Shown: piece after piece, positions 63,689-64,000 of the stretch
How positions within the stretch are numbered: position 1 is the stretch's first letter
Layout: the number at the start of each line of letters is the position of its first letter
Assembly: GCF_000015565.1 (NCBI RefSeq)
Contig: NC_008786.1
Location: 682,001-746,000, forward strand
Reading direction: 5' to 3'
Source: Verminephrobacter eiseniae EF01-2
GTDB taxonomy: Bacteria > Pseudomonadota > Gammaproteobacteria > Burkholderiales > Burkholderiaceae_C
DNA length: 64,000 bases
Position numbers and translations under genes: made by a program
The notes under the pieces: model-generated
The model's database searches: none
Seen by the model: only the letters and a program-made list of their open reading frames with translations
Told to the model about the DNA's origin: nothing

Positions 63689-64000
63689 ATGAAATCAGAG
63701 CGTGATCCAAGTCAAGCACTCCAGGTAAGCCGTCTTCGCAAAGACGCTGTCGGTCTATGGGGAGTCTTATTCATGACGATGGCGACTGCCGCGCCCATTA
63801 CTGCAATGGTCGGAAACGTTCCGATAGCTGTCGGATTTGGCAATGGCGCCAATGCGCCGGCAGGTTACATGGTGGCAACTGTTTTATTGACGCTGTTCTC
63901 CGTGGGCTATGTGGAAATGGCCAAGCACATCACGTCGACCGGGGCTTTTTACGGTTTCATTTCCCATGGCCTGGGGCGCGTAGTGGGTTTGGCATCCGGA
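63689..64000 (+). CDS. APC-superfamily amino acid/amine permease (5' part, cut by window end)
   Basis: The first 104 codons of a permease. It begins MKSERDPSQALQVSRLRKDA then VGLWGVLFMTMATAAPITAM, typical of helix 1 of APC permeases, followed by AGYMVATVLLTLFSVGYVEM (helix 2) and STGAFYGFISHGLGR. AGGTGG lies 6 bases upstream of the ATG. It would import the amine substrate of the microcompartment. The gene continues beyond the window. Confidence 0.85.
   Translation, partial: MKSERDPSQALQVSRLRKDAVGLWGVLFMTMATAAPITAMVGNVPIAVGFGNGANAPAGYMVATVLLTLFSVGYVEMAKHITSTGAFYGFISHGLGRVVGLASG

Overview
The window is GC-rich (apart from one AT-rich island) and looks like the chromosome of a betaproteobacterium in the order Burkholderiales, family Comamonadaceae. 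The evidence is the gene order rsmI / yraN–diaA–BON lipoprotein, a SAH riboswitch ahead of ahcY–tlyA–metF, a monomeric NADP isocitrate dehydrogenase, and several tripartite-tricarboxylate (Bug) binding proteins. The dispersed repeat, microsatellites and deletion scars would fit the earthworm symbiont Verminephrobacter. That genus is inference, not shown by the sequence.

Layout. 0.2–2.3 kb: an MFS transporter and a DUF1993 protein. 2.4–9.6 kb: a minus-strand catabolic and uptake operon (sugar-isomerase-like TIM barrel, Gfo/Idh/MocA dehydrogenase, enolase-superfamily enzyme, NitT/TauT-type ABC transporter, Bug protein), with a 28-bp palindrome in front and a TetR gene upstream. 10.7–16.7 kb: gamma-glutamyltransferase, icd2 and a glcD-like oxidase. 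16.8–18.4 kb: an AT-rich type II restriction-modification island. 18.6–21.3 kb: BON lipoprotein, diaA/gmhA-like, yraN and rsmI. 21.6–28.7 kb: a cell-surface glycosylation cluster led by a 1286-residue methyltransferase–GT2–GT4 fusion. 29.1–36.8 kb: a partly decayed L-rhamnonate pathway cluster (rhmD, MFS, dehydrogenase, internally deleted FAH hydrolase) with LysR, Rrf2 and an acyl-CoA ligase. 37.4–46.5 kb: 2OG-Fe dioxygenase, UspA, Bug, trxA and an AddB/AddA-like nuclease-helicase pair. 47–50 kb: GntR regulator, prpB and prpD. 51–56 kb: metF, tlyA, ahcY (SAH riboswitch) and prfC. 56.7 kb: tRNA-Leu(UAA). 57.5–64 kb: a bacterial microcompartment (BMC) locus cut by the window end.

Two things stand out. 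First, the BMC locus carries a class III aminotransferase-fold enzyme, a CoA-acylating aldehyde dehydrogenase with a C-terminal encapsulation-like helix, two tandem-BMC shell proteins, one BMC-H, one BMC-P vertex protein, an unrecognised 148-residue protein, an SDR and an APC permease. This gene set matches the aminoacetone/1-amino-2-propanol (RMM-type) microcompartments known from Mycobacterium and Rhodococcus. The propionyl-CoA expected from it could feed the methylcitrate genes prpD/prpB 7–10 kb away. Second, a ~164-bp inverted-repeat-bounded element occurs in several copies. Two tandem copies lie in frame inside the AddB-like nuclease gene and add 97 codons immediately before its catalytic DxK motif. 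This resembles protein-coding palindromic elements such as those of Rickettsia.

Erosion is frequent: truncated Bug, FAH, nitronate-monooxygenase and recombinase fragments, together with many short tandem repeats.
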